A stretch of 6,858 nucleotides of DNA from Actinomycetes bacterium. GTDB lineage: Bacteria > Actinomycetota > Actinomycetes > S36-B12 > UBA5976. The notes beneath the pieces are model-generated. The model saw only the letters and a program-made list of their open reading frames with translations. It was not told where the DNA came from and made no database searches. The position numbers were made by a program, and so were the translations under genes. Location of the stretch: assembly GCA_021784375.1 (NCBI GenBank), contig JAJXSV010000105.1, positions 1 to 6,858 of the forward strand. The letters are read 5' to 3'. How positions within the stretch are numbered: the first letter of the stretch is position 1; the number at the start of each line of letters is the position of its first letter. Below are positions 6,382-6,858 of the stretch, piece after piece.

Positions 6382-6387
6382 TACTCT
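6382..6387 (+). promoter_or_regulatory. Possible -10 element for the downstream membrane-protein gene
   Basis: TACTCT fits the TAnnnT -10 pattern, 45 nt before the ATG at 6432. The region 17 bp upstream (TTCTCC, 6359-6364) is a poor -35. A promoter is expected here because a terminator separates this gene from sdhB, but the motif itself is weak. Confidence 0.3.
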
Positions 6388-6418
6388 GGAAAGGCAGTCG
6401 GGCCACGACCGCCCGGCC

Positions 6419-6423
6419 AGAGG
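6419..6423 (+). promoter_or_regulatory. Shine-Dalgarno sequence that decides between two in-frame ATGs
   Basis: AGAGG at 6419-6423 is 8 nt from the ATG at 6432 but only 2 nt from the in-frame ATG at 6426, so 6432 is the better start. Confidence 0.5.
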
Positions 6424-6431
6424 TGATGACC

Positions 6432-6858
6432 ATGCGCGCTCCCCGCTTCATCCATCAGCACAAGTTCGACCTGGCAGCGGATGCGCTGCTCATCTCGTCT
6501 GGTCTGTTCGCGGTAGTCACCTCCATCGGCCTCACCGTGCTGTGGGTGTCCGGGCACCTTCCGGTCACGGAGGACACCCCCGTCGACGACTCCACGACCT
6601 CCGCATTCGCCGCCGTGCTCTCGCTCTTCATGCTGCTCGTGGGCCTGGTCCTGGGGCCCGCGCTCGCCTGGGTCAATCACGGGCACGTGCTGCGCTGGCG
6701 CCTCATCGTCGCGCCCCTGGCAGCCTCCTTCGTGGTCTCCCTCATCGTGGTCGGGCTCTCCCTCATCGCCTCAGGGATCCAGTACCTGCTCACCCCCCTG
6801 TCGGCCGAGGAGTTCACGGGCGCCATCGTGATCCTCGTCATCGTCGCCATCCTGTTCG
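6432..6858 (+). CDS. Unrecognised multi-pass membrane protein, N-terminal part (runs off window)
   Basis: The frame is open from ATG 6432 to the last base: 142 codons plus one nucleotide, with no stop. I do not recognise the family. A short basic N-terminus (MRAPRFIHQHK) precedes hydrophobic stretches at about 17-40, 58-81, 90-120 and 129 to the window end, predicting at least four transmembrane helices. An acidic, Thr/Ser-rich loop (45-56) joins the first two. No cofactor, catalytic or transporter motif is visible. High GC, codon bias toward G/C in third position, a Shine-Dalgarno sequence and a preceding terminator support a real gene. It is separated from sdhB by 171 bp and need not be functionally related. 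An alternative start at 6426 would add two residues. Confidence 0.75.
   Translation, partial: MRAPRFIHQHKFDLAADALLISSGLFAVVTSIGLTVLWVSGHLPVTEDTPVDDSTTSAFAAVLSLFMLLVGLVLGPALAWVNHGHVLRWRLIVAPLAASFVVSLIVVGLSLIASGIQYLLTPLSAEEFTGAIVILVIVAILF

Noticed and set aside
5520..6686. 388-codon minus-strand open frame covering sdhB, the terminator and the start of the next gene
   Set aside because: It runs opposite sdhB with its intact cluster motifs and crosses a hairpin terminator; composition is low-complexity and shows no recognisable fold.

Overview
The window is GC-rich throughout. Its genes are tightly packed, nearly all on the + strand, with 1-4 nt overlaps or gaps and GTG as well as ATG starts. 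This, the sdhC-sdhD-sdhA-sdhB gene order and the sequence character of the proteins point to a high-GC Gram-positive bacterium (Actinomycetota). I cannot name the genus from the sequence alone.

Region 1 (1-2773) is the tail of a catabolic operon. It contains the C-terminal end of deoxyribose-phosphate aldolase (DeoC), a complete NAD-dependent aldehyde dehydrogenase, a second shorter ALDH-like protein that has lost the whole catalytic domain, and a 92-residue stand-alone Lrp/AsnC ligand-binding (RAM) domain protein. Junctions are 1 nt, an ATGA overlap, and 1 nt, so these four genes are almost certainly co-transcribed and translationally coupled. DeoC releases acetaldehyde from deoxyribose-5-phosphate, and the adjacent ALDH pair probably oxidises it to acetate. 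The two ALDH-like genes together (480 + 287 residues) match the layout of the two-domain ALDH16 family: an active first domain and a second domain without the catalytic part. They look like a split ALDH16.

Region 2 (2774-2970) is a 197-bp intergenic gap. It holds weak hairpins, a TGACAAG/CTTGTCA inverted repeat overlapping a near-consensus CRP/GlxR-type site, a candidate promoter, and a strong Shine-Dalgarno sequence in front of the next operon.

Region 3 (2971-6260) is a complete succinate dehydrogenase operon, sdhCDAB: two three-helix heme-b anchor subunits, the covalent-FAD subunit and the three-cluster iron-sulfur subunit. It links the TCA cycle to the quinone pool. All catalytic, flavin, cluster and axial heme residues are present. 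Two residues that line the ubiquinone pocket in E. coli SdhB are replaced (W164 by Thr, H207 by Arg), consistent with a menaquinone-type actinobacterial enzyme.

Region 4 (6261-6858) has a strong GC-rich hairpin terminator after sdhB, then a weak promoter and the first 142 codons of an unrecognised multi-pass membrane protein cut off by the window end. No RNA genes, mobile elements or CRISPR arrays were seen. The main points of interest are the apparent split ALDH16 next to deoC, its co-encoded RAM-domain protein, and the regulatory cluster upstream of sdhC.
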